Positions 38,058 to 47,903 of a stretch of DNA of 64,000 nucleotides are shown piece by piece. Below the pieces are notes generated by a model. The model was not told where the DNA came from and searched no databases. It saw only the letters and a list, made by a program, of their open reading frames with translations. Numbering within the stretch: the first letter of the stretch is position 1; each line of letters begins with the position of its first letter. The stretch comes from Diphasiastrum complanatum. Taxonomy: Eukaryota; Streptophyta; Lycopodiopsida; Lycopodiales; Lycopodiaceae. The stretch covers positions 574,501-638,500 of the forward strand of contig CM055098.1 in assembly GCA_029204225.1 (NCBI GenBank), written 5' to 3'. The position numbers and the translations under genes were made by a program.

Positions 38058-38775
38058 GCTGGTAGATGCTATCTTATTTTACGTGGACACAGTACCAGAA
38101 TGGGCTGTCGACATTGTTGAATATTTAATGCGGGGCCAACCAAACAAATCACTACCAAAGGTGAAACAACGAAAACTGATCTTGAAGGCTAGACCTTATC
38201 AACTGATAGTCGGCCAGTTGTATCGAAGAGGACCAGACGGAATTCTTTGGCGGTGTATTCTTCTTCATGAGGCCACCCAGATTATTTTGCTTTCACATGA
38301 AGGCATGGGTGAATGCCATTTTGCATCCGACATTACAGTTCGCAAGATCCTGCAATCAGGATGTTGGTGGCCAACGATTCATAAGGATATAGAGAAATAT
38401 AAGTGCGATGTGTGCCAAAGGGCGAGAAGGCCAACGAGATTGAATTATGACCTACTGCACCCGGTCTTAGCCCAAGCACCATTCGAAAAGTGGGGATTGG
38501 ATTACATCGGTCCAATTCACCCTACAGCAAGGAGTTCCCATGTTCGATACATAATCGTAGCCACAGACTACCTCACCAAGTGGGTCGAAGCCAAGGCAAT
38601 AAGAGTAGCTGAGGCTAGAACCACTACCAAGTTCCTTTATGAAAATATCATTGTGCGCTTTGGATGCCCGGTAGAGCTAGTCAGCGATCGCAGAAGTCAT
38701 TTCATCAATGAGACCATCAAGGTCTTGTTGGAGGAATTCTTCGTGATCCACAGAACCAGTATCCATCATGGATAA
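38035..38775 (+). pseudogene. Gypsy integrase, C-terminally truncated
   Basis: The H2C2 zinc domain lies around HEGMGECHFASDIT...GCWWPTIHKD...CDVCQRA. The core has WGLDYIGPI with the first Asp and LVSDRRSHFINE with the second. The frame stops at RTSIHHG before the third catalytic residue (Glu), so the enzyme cannot work. The 3' end was deleted up to about 38780, just before the LTR-side sequence. Confidence 0.8.
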
Positions 38776-38903
38776 TGGATATTTATTTTTTATAGTCACT
38801 TTATTAAGCCTCTTGTAATTCACACACCAGAGGCGGACAAAGTGGACGCTATACTAAATCGGCAGAGTGCCGAGGGACCGATACTACTTCAGGCCGTGGG
38901 TCC

Positions 38904-39579
38904 TGTTGGGGGAATTCTCAACAAACTGTAAATAAATAAAATCGTCCAATAAAATGTATTGCAAGGGCATGGCATCCTGCGCGTATAAGCCCATGGACCA
39001 ATGAGCACCCAAGCCAAAGTGTAAATAAAATAAAATAGACTTGGGCCTTTGTAATTAAAATAAAACTTGAGGCCCAAAGTCAATTTTAAACTTAGAGTTT
39101 ACTTTTTAAAGTTGGGTCCAATTTTGGACTCACATGAATCTTGTGATTTCCAATGTACTTTTTGTGGACCCTTGGATCAAGTTGGGTCCAAGATGAATGG
39201 ATAGGATCAATGTGAATATTAGCCCATAGGATTGAGGGGCAAGGGCCTTCTCCATTTTATTAAAAGGCATCATTTGTACACTATTTGCATGCTTAATAGA
39301 GAGGAGGAGACTCTACTATTTTGAGAGCTCAAGCATCCTCATTTGCTAATCAATCTTGCTGCTATTGTTGTGTTTGCTTGTTATTTCCATTTCTTCCATG
39401 CTTTTTGTTTGTGATTAGTTAAGGTTTCTTCATAAGCAATGACATTGAGCATTTGAGCTAACCTCCATCTCATCTCTCTCTCTCTCTCTCTTTCTCTCTT
39501 CTCTTCTTTCTTACTCTTCTTGTCTATCCTTTCCCTTCACCCAAAAGCATGATGAATGTTAGTGTAGAGGAGTAGAGTT
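38904..39579 (+). mobile_element. Gypsy 3' LTR (left part)
   Basis: Starts TGTTGGGGGAATTC. It shares with the solo LTR 50245-50994 the segments GGCATCCTG.G.GTATAAGCCCA..ACCAATGAGCAC and GGACTCACATGAATC.TGTGA, a TATA-like region and a CT-rich stretch. The LTR seems to break at 39579 where the TIR element begins. A plausible remainder is 45786-45941, ending GACCCTACA. Confidence 0.65.
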
Positions 39580-39591
39580 AACATGATGACA

Positions 39592-40371
39592 AAAAAAAAG
39601 AGAAATAACTTGAAGACCCATTTTTTTTGAATTTATTAAATTTTTTAAAAAAGTATCCAAATTTAAAATACTTCAAATAAATATATTGTAATGGTAAAAA
39701 AATGTTGTATTTTGCAAGAAAATAATTTAAGCTACAAAAATTTGGTCAATAGATTTTTATAAATAGCTTAAAATTAGCTTATATTAAATAATAATACTAT
39801 TTAAAATAAAATCATTAGATACACAACCACTAATATACCTAAAAAATATTTTTTGCTTACTAAAAACAAAAGTTATAGTTTTTTTTTTTTAGAATTTTAA
39901 AAGTTTTCTAAATTACAATTCTTGTATCAAAAAAAATATTTTTAAAATTATGTTAAAAATTTAAATCAATATTTTTTAAAATTTTAAAATTTTAAAAATC
40001 TTTACTACACCCACGTAAGTTTATTTGATATTTAGACATTAAATAAACGCAAATAAAACTACTTTACAATAATCAAGATTAAATTATTTGTGATAATATT
40101 TAAATCACCCTGAAAAAAATCTAATTTTTTTTCAATTCTTATGATTTTTAACAATATTTCTTTTACAAAAAATATTATAAAAACACATCTAAAATTAAAA
40201 TATTGTAAACTTGACAAATCATTACAATTTTAATTTTTGGTAATAATTATCAATGTTAAAGTTTTTAAAATATTTCAGATTTATAATTTTAAATCATTAA
40301 AAAATAAATTAAAAAATATTAAATCAATAAAAAAAAATTCAAACACAATACATCAAAAAATATAAATACAA
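39592..40371. other. Extremely AT-rich tract
   Basis: About 780 bases made almost only of A/T words such as AAATTTTAAAA, lying 3' of the methyltransferase-like gene and inside the left terminal repeat. No gene is visible. It could be a subterminal region of the element or a matrix-attachment-like tract. Confidence 0.6.
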
Positions 40372-42048
40372 TTATTCTTTAAAATAAAAGAGAATTTTGT
40401 ATTCCCAAAAATCATCGATGTCATTTACACCTTTTTCTTTTGTTTTTTCTTGAGTAGTCACTATACTATCAAGTGTCACCTCTTCTACAATTTCCTCGAC
40501 TACAGTTACTACATTGTAATCTTGAACCAAGACATCAGCAAATTCTCCTGTGTCGTCTACTTTTTCGCTAGCAGGAGGCTGAGGTTCCTTGGACAAGAGA
40601 ATTATTGTATCCTCGCTGTCCAAACTCTTTCCCACCTCAGATAATTCATTTGGCAAAATTGAAAGAGATTTCATTCTCATTTTTATAAAATCAACTAAAT
40701 TAGTATCTAAATCTACTGCAGCAACATGTCTACCTTTTGGAACAGCACATGCGCTTGTAGTGGCGCTACCGCTAAATAAATCTAAAACCCAATCAACTGG
40801 GTGAGAAAAAATATCAATCAAATGATTAATTAGTTGTTGTGGCTTTTGGTAGAGACAAGTCATAGAATCCGTCATTGGATTTTTTAATTTCTTTGTCACA
40901 GTTGGATATTGGAACAAGTTTCCAAAACTTGTCAGTCCGGAAGTGTTATAATACAACATCGAGTGTTTGTCATCCAAAAAATAATAACCGATGGTTATGT
41001 ATTCTATTTCATTGCAAAGTCGAGCTCCTCCCGAGTTCTTGACATTGGGCTTGTACCTGACATGGAACATTACAAGTAAAATCAATTTAGAATTTTAATT
41101 TAAAATAAAAAATTTAAAATAAAATTATGAATTAAAATATGAATTGATAATTCAGGAACTTAAAAACTTACCACACAACATTCTCAGGTCCCGCATTACA
41201 AAAAGTTAGTAGAGCTTTCTGTACTGATGCTGACTGCCAAAAAGAATGAAAAATAACAACTCTCTAAATTGGAGAAGTTGTGACTTCAAGAAGGCCCTGC
41301 ATAAAACTATGGATTTTAATGAATTTGAAAGGAGTATCATCATTTAATGATTCCTTCATCTAAAATCCATATGATATATCAGCGATGCAGAGTGTATAAG
41401 GTCTTTTTCTTAAAATCTTTGAAATTTATCTGCAATCGCCCTCCTCAACCTTTTGAACTCCGTAATGAATAGACCTAATCTTTTCCCTCAGCAATAGCAG
41501 CTAAAACCATTTTTAAACATTGCTTCATGCTCTGGACAGAATAAAAAATCAAGTTTCAAATATAATGACTAAAAGCTTACATCTAAAAGTTTAAATAATT
41601 TTATATCTAATAACAACGATGCTAAGCATGAAACAAACATGATTAAAAATATATTTCATAATTACTCACCAAAGCAACTAGAGCTTTATCAAAATAGGCT
41701 TTTATGGCCTCGTCCTGACAAAGTCGGATCTTTATCATAGTCTCGTTCAGAATAAAAATAGAACGAGACTTATCTGTCTCCTTTACAAGTATATTCACAA
41801 AACCTTCTTCTTGATTCTCATCTGGTTGATCACCAAGCAATCTTCCTTGAACTTTGAATTGCGAGTCTCCTTTGCTAGGCTTCTCAGCTAAATGAATAAA
41901 AAGCTCCGAAAGCTTTGTGTTGTTGACCCCTTTGGTGAAATAGTACATGAATTTTTTCTTATCTTTTAACAGAATATCTTGAGGTTTTCCCGAAATTTTA
42001 AAAGAAATCCTCGACATTTCAAAAATTATCAAAGACAATTGAAAATCT
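40372..42048 (-). pseudogene. N4/N6-type (beta-order) DNA methyltransferase-like gene, decayed
   Basis: Three exons fit GT-AG rules on the minus strand: 42048-41671, 41531-41172 and 41056-40372. The last exon has the SAM-binding motif I VLDLFSGSATTSACAV followed by GRHVAAVDLD (about 40720-40800). Upstream, after GPENVVW|YKPN, lies ITIGYYF. Exon 2 holds PYTLCIADISYGF at about 41363-41400, where motif IV (D/N/S-P-P-Y) is expected. Motif IV before motif I is the beta order typical of N4-cytosine and some N6-adenine methyltransferases. Exon 2 has one frameshift and three stops (41426-41428, 41360-41362, 41264-41266), so the copy is dead. Exon 1 codes for a domain I do not recognise; the C-terminus is acidic. 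The gene points away from the palindrome array. Confidence 0.6.
41643..42048 (-). pseudogene. N-terminal exon of the methyltransferase-like gene, unknown domain
   Basis: An acceptor-like polypyrimidine tract and CAG end at 42049. The exon reads ISFKISGKPQDILLKDKKKF ... KIRLCQDEAIKAYFDKALVAL and has a GT donor at 41670. The next exon continues SMKQCLKMVLAAIAEG in phase. The fold is not recognised. It may be a DNA- or partner-binding domain ahead of the catalytic part. Confidence 0.5.
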
Positions 42049-42250
42049 GCAAAAAAAAAAAAAGACTTTTTAGGAAAATTTAAAACGCTATCTTAATAAA
42101 AATGCTGAAAACTTTAATAACAAGCTATTTTTGTGATTTTTTTTTTTTAAAAACAAAACTACAAATTCAACATATTTTCTTACTAAAATATCTCAAAAGG
42201 ATCACTTTTCTGAGACAAAGCGTTGTAAAACAAGAAAATACGAGTAGCGA

Positions 42251-42757
42251 CCTATGCTAAGCATAGGTTGTGGTCGAGTCCTTACTAACAACTTATGCTT
42301 AGCATAGGACGGAGGCGGGATTCTTCAATTCTAACCTCCTTTTGACCTATGCTAAGCATAGCTTTAATCTCTGGTCATGTTCCAACCTATGCTCAACATA
42401 GGTTAGCAAGCAAATTGCGAAGACATCCTATACTCAGCATAGGTCGTTACTCGCGCGCTCTTGTCCAACCTATGCTGAGCATAAGATGTCTTCACTATTT
42501 GCTTGCTAACCTATGCTAAGCATAGGTTGGAAGAGGAATCCTATGCCGAGCATAGGATATGCTAAGCCGGAATCCTATGCTGAGCATAGGATATTACTAA
42601 GGACCCGAGCACAACCTATGCTCACCATAGGTTAAAGGAGAGGACTTGTGCAGGCACCTATGCTGAGCATAGGTTACCCATGTTGCAAGAAAATGAATAC
42701 AAATTAAAATATGAATATTTTCTAATGCAAGAATTTATTACCCATGCTAAGCATAGA
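42251..42757. repeat. Array of twelve 17-bp palindromes CCTATGCTNAGCATAGG
   Basis: Copies start at 42251, 42292, 42346, 42386, 42427, 42469, 42510, 42540, 42574, 42615, 42657 and 42741. Consensus CCTATGCT-N-AGCATAGG has a variable centre and 0-3 mismatches. Start spacing is mostly 30-54 bp, often near 40. Spacers are not conserved, unlike a satellite. Two further half-diverged copies lie at 43221 and 43290. The array lies between two divergent genes, so it may be a shared promoter or operator, a transposase-binding region or an origin-like site. Confidence 0.9.
42383..42529. repeat. Long inverted repeat inside the palindrome array
   Basis: Arms 42383-42443 and 42469-42529 (about 61 bp) are near-perfect reverse complements around a 25-base loop. 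They include the shared spacer TTAGCAAGCAAAT..(C/T)GAAGACATC between palindromes. The structure nests palindromes within a larger palindrome. Confidence 0.85.
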
Positions 42758-43024
42758 GCAAAGGTAGAAAATGACAATAATCTTACCGTTAAGAAATCTA
42801 GAAGCAAGAACGTATGTGAAATCTTATAAAAAGACGTGACTTGGTCGTAGCGATTGCTCTGGCAGTACGTGGGCTTCTGAATTCGCAAATGAGGTGAGTT
42901 ATGTTTGGACTATGGTCCTTAAATAAATTTTTTTTCGAGACCCCCGTCTCACGCTAGTCCTCCAGCTTACTTCGGGACCAAGTTGCCGCAACTCACCTCA
43001 CCCCACGCCGACCTCGAGTATTAG

Positions 43025-43081
43025 CCCGGACAGTCCAAACCTAACCCTAACTCTAGCTTTAAACCTAACCCTAGCCCTAAG
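43025..43081. repeat. Telomere-like heptads
   Basis: Degenerate AAACCTAACCCTAACTCTAG and AAACCTAACCCTAGCCC copies. In plants such telo-box-like sequences also occur in promoters; here they precede the plus-strand transposase-like gene. Confidence 0.6.
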
Positions 43082-43339
43082 AATGCTGCCAAACAATATT
43101 TAAGACATGGTAGCCGCCAAATTTTTTATTAACCAGTTATTTTTTAGGCTTGTTGCTCATTTGCATTTAGTTGGTTTTTCTGTGTGCGTCTATTGAGGTT
43201 CGCATAGATTTTTATTTGTTTTATGACCAGCATAGGTTGTAGTTATGTTTGAGGAGCACATTTAGTGTGGTGTTAACTATTTGAATGGTTCTATGCTTAG
43301 CATAAGTACATAGTTAAATTTTTTTTTGAGGTTACGATA

Positions 43340-45480
43340 TCAAGTAGTTCTACCTCTTCTATTCCAGTAGTTGTAACACTATATGTTGCAACAAGTGCAA
43401 CATCTTCATCTGACATTCTCAATGAAAACTTTTTTTATAAAGCCACTCCTGAATCTGAACATATTTTGGTAAACGATGTGGCATCGTCATCATTTACCCA
43501 TTCATCATTTGAAATTTCTCAAGCAAGTACTTTTCAGGAAATGACGCCTGTAACTCAGCTTGTATCAAATCTTTCGACCTCGTCCTCCTCTTCAAATACA
43601 GGCTCGGCACAACTAGAACATTGTTCTTTTGAACAAGTTGAATCATTGAGTGATGAGTCAAAAGCTTCAATTCACTCGGTTACTGATTCTAGTAAATCAA
43701 CAGATCTACGTAAGTCTGTTGATCCGCGACGTTCAAGCTTTTCTCATGTTCGTAGAAAACCTTTTCAAGGGTTGGAGCCAGAATTTTCAGTCATGAAATT
43801 CCAACACCTTCTCAACCAGTTCAAGCACCTACTAGTGTCACAGGTTCAATTTATAGATCAGACTCCAAACAAAAAGAAAAATACAAGAGAGACTTGAGAT
43901 CCTCACCCGATTTAACGAATCGTCAAAAATAGTTGATTACAAAATTTGAGATTCGAAAGGTACGAAATATTATTTGCTGCTCATCCTGTTGTTTGCAAAA
44001 GCTGAGTATCAGAGAAATTGAAGAATTAAGATCAAACTTCTTTTTACGAAGTAAGGATGAGAGAAATTACTATTTGTGTGCAACAGTGAGGCCGGACAAA
44101 AATTCATATTCGTATTTTTTAAATGCTTTGGAGGTTTGTCGCAAAGCTTACAAAGTAGTTCACACAATCGAAAACTCACACTTCAACAAATGCGTGCACG
44201 ACTTCAGAAAGACCCAACATCATGGGGATCCTTACAAGGTCGAACTGTTTCTCCAGATGCTTTAAATTCAACTGCTTGGCAAAAGCATTTCATAGATGTG
44301 CATGGAGAAAAATTGCCTAATTTCTTATATTTTCACTTGTCGGATAATTTTACAAAATTAGAAATATTTTTTATGTACAAAGAGTTTGCAAAAACAAAAA
44401 ATGTTCCCTATTTGAGTTACTCATATTTTCTTAGAATTTGAGAAAGAGATTTTGGACTGGTAAAATTCTCAAAAAATCACGAATGATAGTATGCTCCACT
44501 TGCGAGTTGTTAAAGTCTGCAAAACAACTTGCAAAGACCAATGATGAGAAAAGTAAATATTAATCAAATTTGTCATTCATTTTAATACTTTCTGTTTTAA
44601 AAAAATTTATGTTGCAGTCTTTTTGAACACCATTATGGTATGATCTTTATTTTATTAAATAAGTGAATTATTGTATTTTCAGTGGATGTTGGAACAAAAA
44701 CTGAGTTTGCTCAATCTCGAACATACATCAACAACTGATGAATTTCATTGGCCTCATAAATTAGGAACATCAACTACAACTGTCGAACCTTCAAATCTTC
44801 CTCGAGATAATGATTTCCTGCACTTGTGCAAGGTGAGGAACGTGAAATTTATGTGGGCTCAAGAAAGAATAGGCAAAGTGTAAAAGTTGCAAAAATGAAA
44901 TGGCGCAGTGATTTGAATGAAATCCCAATTGGAAGCCTTGTTGCACTTCTAGCTTTAGAAAACAATGAAGGACATCCATTTTGGATTGTCAAAGTACTTG
45001 GTTTTATTCAAAATAGCAATCAAACAAAAGTACTACGTGTCCATTGGTTGCGCACAACTTCAACGAATGCTTTTTTGGGAAGGTACAAACTCGAAATGTT
45101 GCAAGTAGATCAAAAGAGCAAGAGAAAGCGATTGTCAAAAAATCAACCAAGAGTCGACGATTTGAATCTACAAGATGTAGATGTTTTGGCATTTAATTTT
45201 AAATTAACAATGACCAATCATCTAGGAAAGTCAACAATATCTATATTGAAAGAACGACTTAGATTACTTGAAAAACCATCATCCTCCACTCGTCATCAAC
45301 AGAGAAAAGCTGATTTACAAGGTTTTTTGTGAACATTAGACACGGATTCTGAGGAAGACATGCCAGTTGACTCTGATGAAGAAGACGAGTCTTCCACTTC
45401 ATCAGCTGAAAACGAGAGTGCTGAGAATATGTCAAGTTCTGAATTGAGAGGCATCAGTGAAAATTCCTTAGAAAATGTAC
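43340..45480 (+). pseudogene. Transposase-like gene without catalytic core
   Basis: Three groups of pieces. 43340-43897 is a Ser/Thr-rich leader. 43933-44441 (plus a shifted continuation to about 44550) has a Cys cluster CCSSCCLQKLSIREIEELRS, a Tyr-rich helix region, and then KHFIDVHGEKLPNFLYFHLS and CSTCELLKSAKQLAK. 44671-45332 ends with a small beta-rich domain (IGSLVALLALENNEGHPFWI, VLRVHWLR) and a helical tail. The Cys-rich start and the GHPFWIVKVLG...VHW-like end resemble uncharacterised transposon proteins known to me from animals and lower plants. The DDE/D region expected between is missing, and frames shift repeatedly. An acidic stretch of Asp/Glu/Ser follows up to about 45480. Confidence 0.5.
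44826..45332 (+). pseudogene. C-terminal chromo/Tudor/BAH-like domain of the transposase-like gene
   Basis: 168 open codons. Residues about 32-95 read IPIGSLVALLALENNEGHPF, WIVKVLGFI and KVLRVHWLRT, a short barrel pattern of the kind that binds histone tails or DNA in other proteins. Residues 120-150 give DDLNLQDVDVLAFNFKLT and a basic helix. The family assignment is by overall look only. Confidence 0.45.
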
Positions 45481-45977
45481 CTTAAAAAAAGAATGTGCAA
45501 ATATAATAAAAGTTATTTTGTATTTCAATGGGATTTCGAGTTTCAAAAATCATTTGTTCTCTTGAATTATTATTTCTTTTGTAATTATGATGGTTTTATG
45601 AAGTTTGCAACAAAAAACTTGTAGTTCTTTATTTAAAATATGCATTTTTTGGCTTTATTTTAAAACAAAATTTAGAGATTTATTTAAAAAATCTATGATT
45701 TTGGCCTAAAACTAGGACCATTAAGAAACACCAAAAAAGATTACTCTTTTTCAGGTCAAAATCCCAAAACAAATGTCATCGTGTTAGTTAAAGGAGGGTA
45801 GTGTTAGTGGTGAATAGAGTTAAGGGAGAAAATAGGAAACTAACTAAAAATAGCATCTATGCATAGTTAGGTACCTATCCAGTGATCTAACCCTTGTTGA
45901 CAGGCAAGAGGGCTATACTACGCGAGATCTTCGACCCTACAAAGATATATATATATCAAGACTCTTTTATCCAACTT

Positions 45978-46903
45978 TCAATGATATAACTTTGGATCCT
46001 GCATGTGTTGACTTAGCTTATGAACACAAAAGCTTAGATCAGGCCTAGTAGCTGTTAACCAAATAAGAGAGCCAATAAGACTCCTATAAAGAGTGATGTC
46101 CACAAAGGATTTTTCATCATCTTTCATAGGAACTTTTACAGTGTGCTCCATAGGTTTATCTATGCCTTTACAGTTTTCCATAGGAAATTTCTTGAGCATG
46201 GAAAGTGCATATCTATTTTGACTTATAAATACATGACCTTTCCAAAAATCTATTTCAAGGCCTAGAATATAGTGAAGAACTCCTAAGTCCCGCATCTTAA
46301 ACTCAGTACCAAGTGCATACTTAGTTTCTTCAACTAGCTTCTCATTATTTCCACAAAGAATGATATCATCTACATAGATGAAAAGAATAACTACAAAGTT
46401 ATCTACAAACTTATAATACAGTGAAGGTTCATATTCACTTAGACAAAATTCGAGTGATATGAGATAAGAGTTGATCCTTGCATACCAAGACCTTGGTGCC
46501 TGTTTCAGTCCATACAAACTTTTGAACAAAAGACAAACTTTTGATTCATCACCTTTCTTCACAAAACCTGGAGGTTGTTCCATGTAAATATCCTCCTCAA
46601 GGTCACCATTGAGAAACACATTAGAAACATCAAGCTGGAACATACTCCATTTGTGAAAACATACAAGAGATATGAGTATTCGAATTGTTACCATCTTTGC
46701 AACTGATGCAAAGGTGTCTTCATAGTCAAGACCTTTGATCTGTGAGTAGCCTTTGGCACAAAGTCTTGCTTTATACTTATTGGTAGATCCATCATGATTA
46801 TACTTGATAATACCCACTTACATCCAATCACATGCATGTTTTTTGGTGGCTCCACAAGCTCCCATGTGTTGTTTGACATCAAGGCTTCAAACTCTTGGGT
46901 CAT
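45978..46903 (-). pseudogene. Copia reverse transcriptase
   Basis: Reads YKARLCAKGYSQIKGLDYED, MFQLDVSNVFLNGDLEEDIY, MEQPPGFV, LYGLKQAPRSWYARI and the palm motif VILFIYVDDIILCGN, then GVLHYILGLEI and LIGSLIWLTATRPDLSF. 279 codons are open, so the polymerase part is long and well preserved. The upstream segment 46688-46903 is in another frame. The RNase H linker after KLYH carries a stop, and the element is cut soon after. Confidence 0.9.
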
Positions 46904-47074
46904 TGTTTCAACCCACTCCTTGGATTGAAGAGCTTCTTGGACATCTTTAGGCTCTTCATCTGATATGAAGAGAGCATGATAGGAAGTTTCACCTTCAACT
47001 TGCCTTCCTTCTTCATCATATGTGAGCCTCCTTGGCTCAGATCTTGCTCTTGTAGGTCTTCTGAGTGTGGTAGC

Positions 47075-47903
47075 TTAAAATTTCTCCTCCTCAAGCCTCG
47101 GCCTCACCTCTTCTTGAGCAGCATCAAGATTGATGATTGTAGATCTTGCATGAGTCTCCTTGATCTGTGCATCATCCAAGTTAAATTTCTGATCTTCATG
47201 GAAGATCACATCTCTACTAACAACATTCTTGTCAGTAGAGGGTAAATAAACTTTGTATGTTTTTTTGGTAGATGCATATCCTACAAAAATACCTTTTACA
47301 GCACTAGAATCTTCATTCTTCCTAGTTTTCAGAGGCACATGCACAAAGCATACACAGCCAAAAATCCTAAGATGATCTACCTTAGGCTTTTTCTTATACA
47401 ACATCTCAAATGGTGTCTTTCCTCCTATTGCAAGATTTGGAAGCCTATTACAAAGATAGTTTTCACATGCAATTGCCTCTCCCCAAAATTCTCTAGGCAG
47501 AGAAGCTTCTAGCCTAATGGCTTTTGCACACAACAACTCCATTTTACTGAGGAGTATATGAACAAGAAGACTCTCTTTGAATACCCTCTCTCTCACAAAA
47601 GTCTTTAAACTTATTGGAGGTGTATTCTCCTCCACTATCACTTCTCAAAGCTTTCAACTTGAAAGGAAACTGCTTTTCTACATAAGCTTTGAAAGTAAGA
47701 AAAACATCATAGACCATGGCTTTAGAAGATAGCATATAGATCCAAGAATATCTTGTATAATCATCTACAAAAGAGACAAAGCAATTTGCTCCTCCTTTGC
47801 TCTTAGTTGATGAGAAATGAACATTAGAGTGCACAAGTTCAAATGGTTGCTTTGTCTTGATACTTGATCTAAGAAAAGGCCTTCTGTGTGATTTTGCCAT
47901 CAC
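47075..47903 (-). pseudogene. Copia integrase core and C-terminus
   Basis: The first Asp is in FVSFVDDYTRYSWIYML and the second in LKALRSDSGGEYTSNKF. The usual QQNGVAERKNR block is lost by a frameshift near 47545-47600. The C-terminal part has FLGY-like GIFVGYASTKKTYKVYLP. The long linker after it carries basic and acidic stretches before RT. Confidence 0.8.

Larger units (their letters stand above)
35041..39579 (+). mobile_element. Ty3/gypsy element, 5'-truncated and internally deleted, with 3' LTR
   Basis: Order on the plus strand: gag zinc knuckles (35060), protease (35800-36120), RT (37080-37615), RNase H (37623-38030), integrase (38035-38775), 3' LTR (38904 onward). RT lacks its palm YxDD block, and integrase stops before the third catalytic residue. 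No 5' LTR was found. The polyprotein order PR-RT-RH-INT defines Ty3/gypsy; the non-chromodomain type with RPWLRTAQVVHNW after protease is common in plants. The LTR is related to the solo LTR at 50245-50994. Confidence 0.8.
39580..45785. mobile_element. 6.2-kb TIR element with methyltransferase-like and transposase-like genes
   Basis: Terminal inverted repeats AACATGATGACA (39580-39591) and TGTCATCGTGTT (45774-45785) match at 11 of 12 positions and are flanked by AGTT on both sides (39576-39579 and 45786-45789). Inside are a minus-strand N4/N6-type methyltransferase relic, a 12-copy palindrome array, telomere-like repeats and a plus-strand transposase-like gene lacking its core. It appears to sit inside a gypsy LTR. 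The TIR is short and the ends were found by eye, so the borders are an inference. Confidence 0.5.

Noticed and set aside
42251-42757. CRISPR-like array
   Set aside because: Repeats are palindromic 17-mers with uneven spacers in a plant-like context; there are no cas genes, and repeat length and spacing do not fit.
45942-46000. The copia copy at 45942 and the copia RNase H at 34071 being one element split by the gypsy insertion
   Set aside because: Both contain the same linker region (MANPG..HW / MQDPKLYH), so they overlap and must be separate copies.
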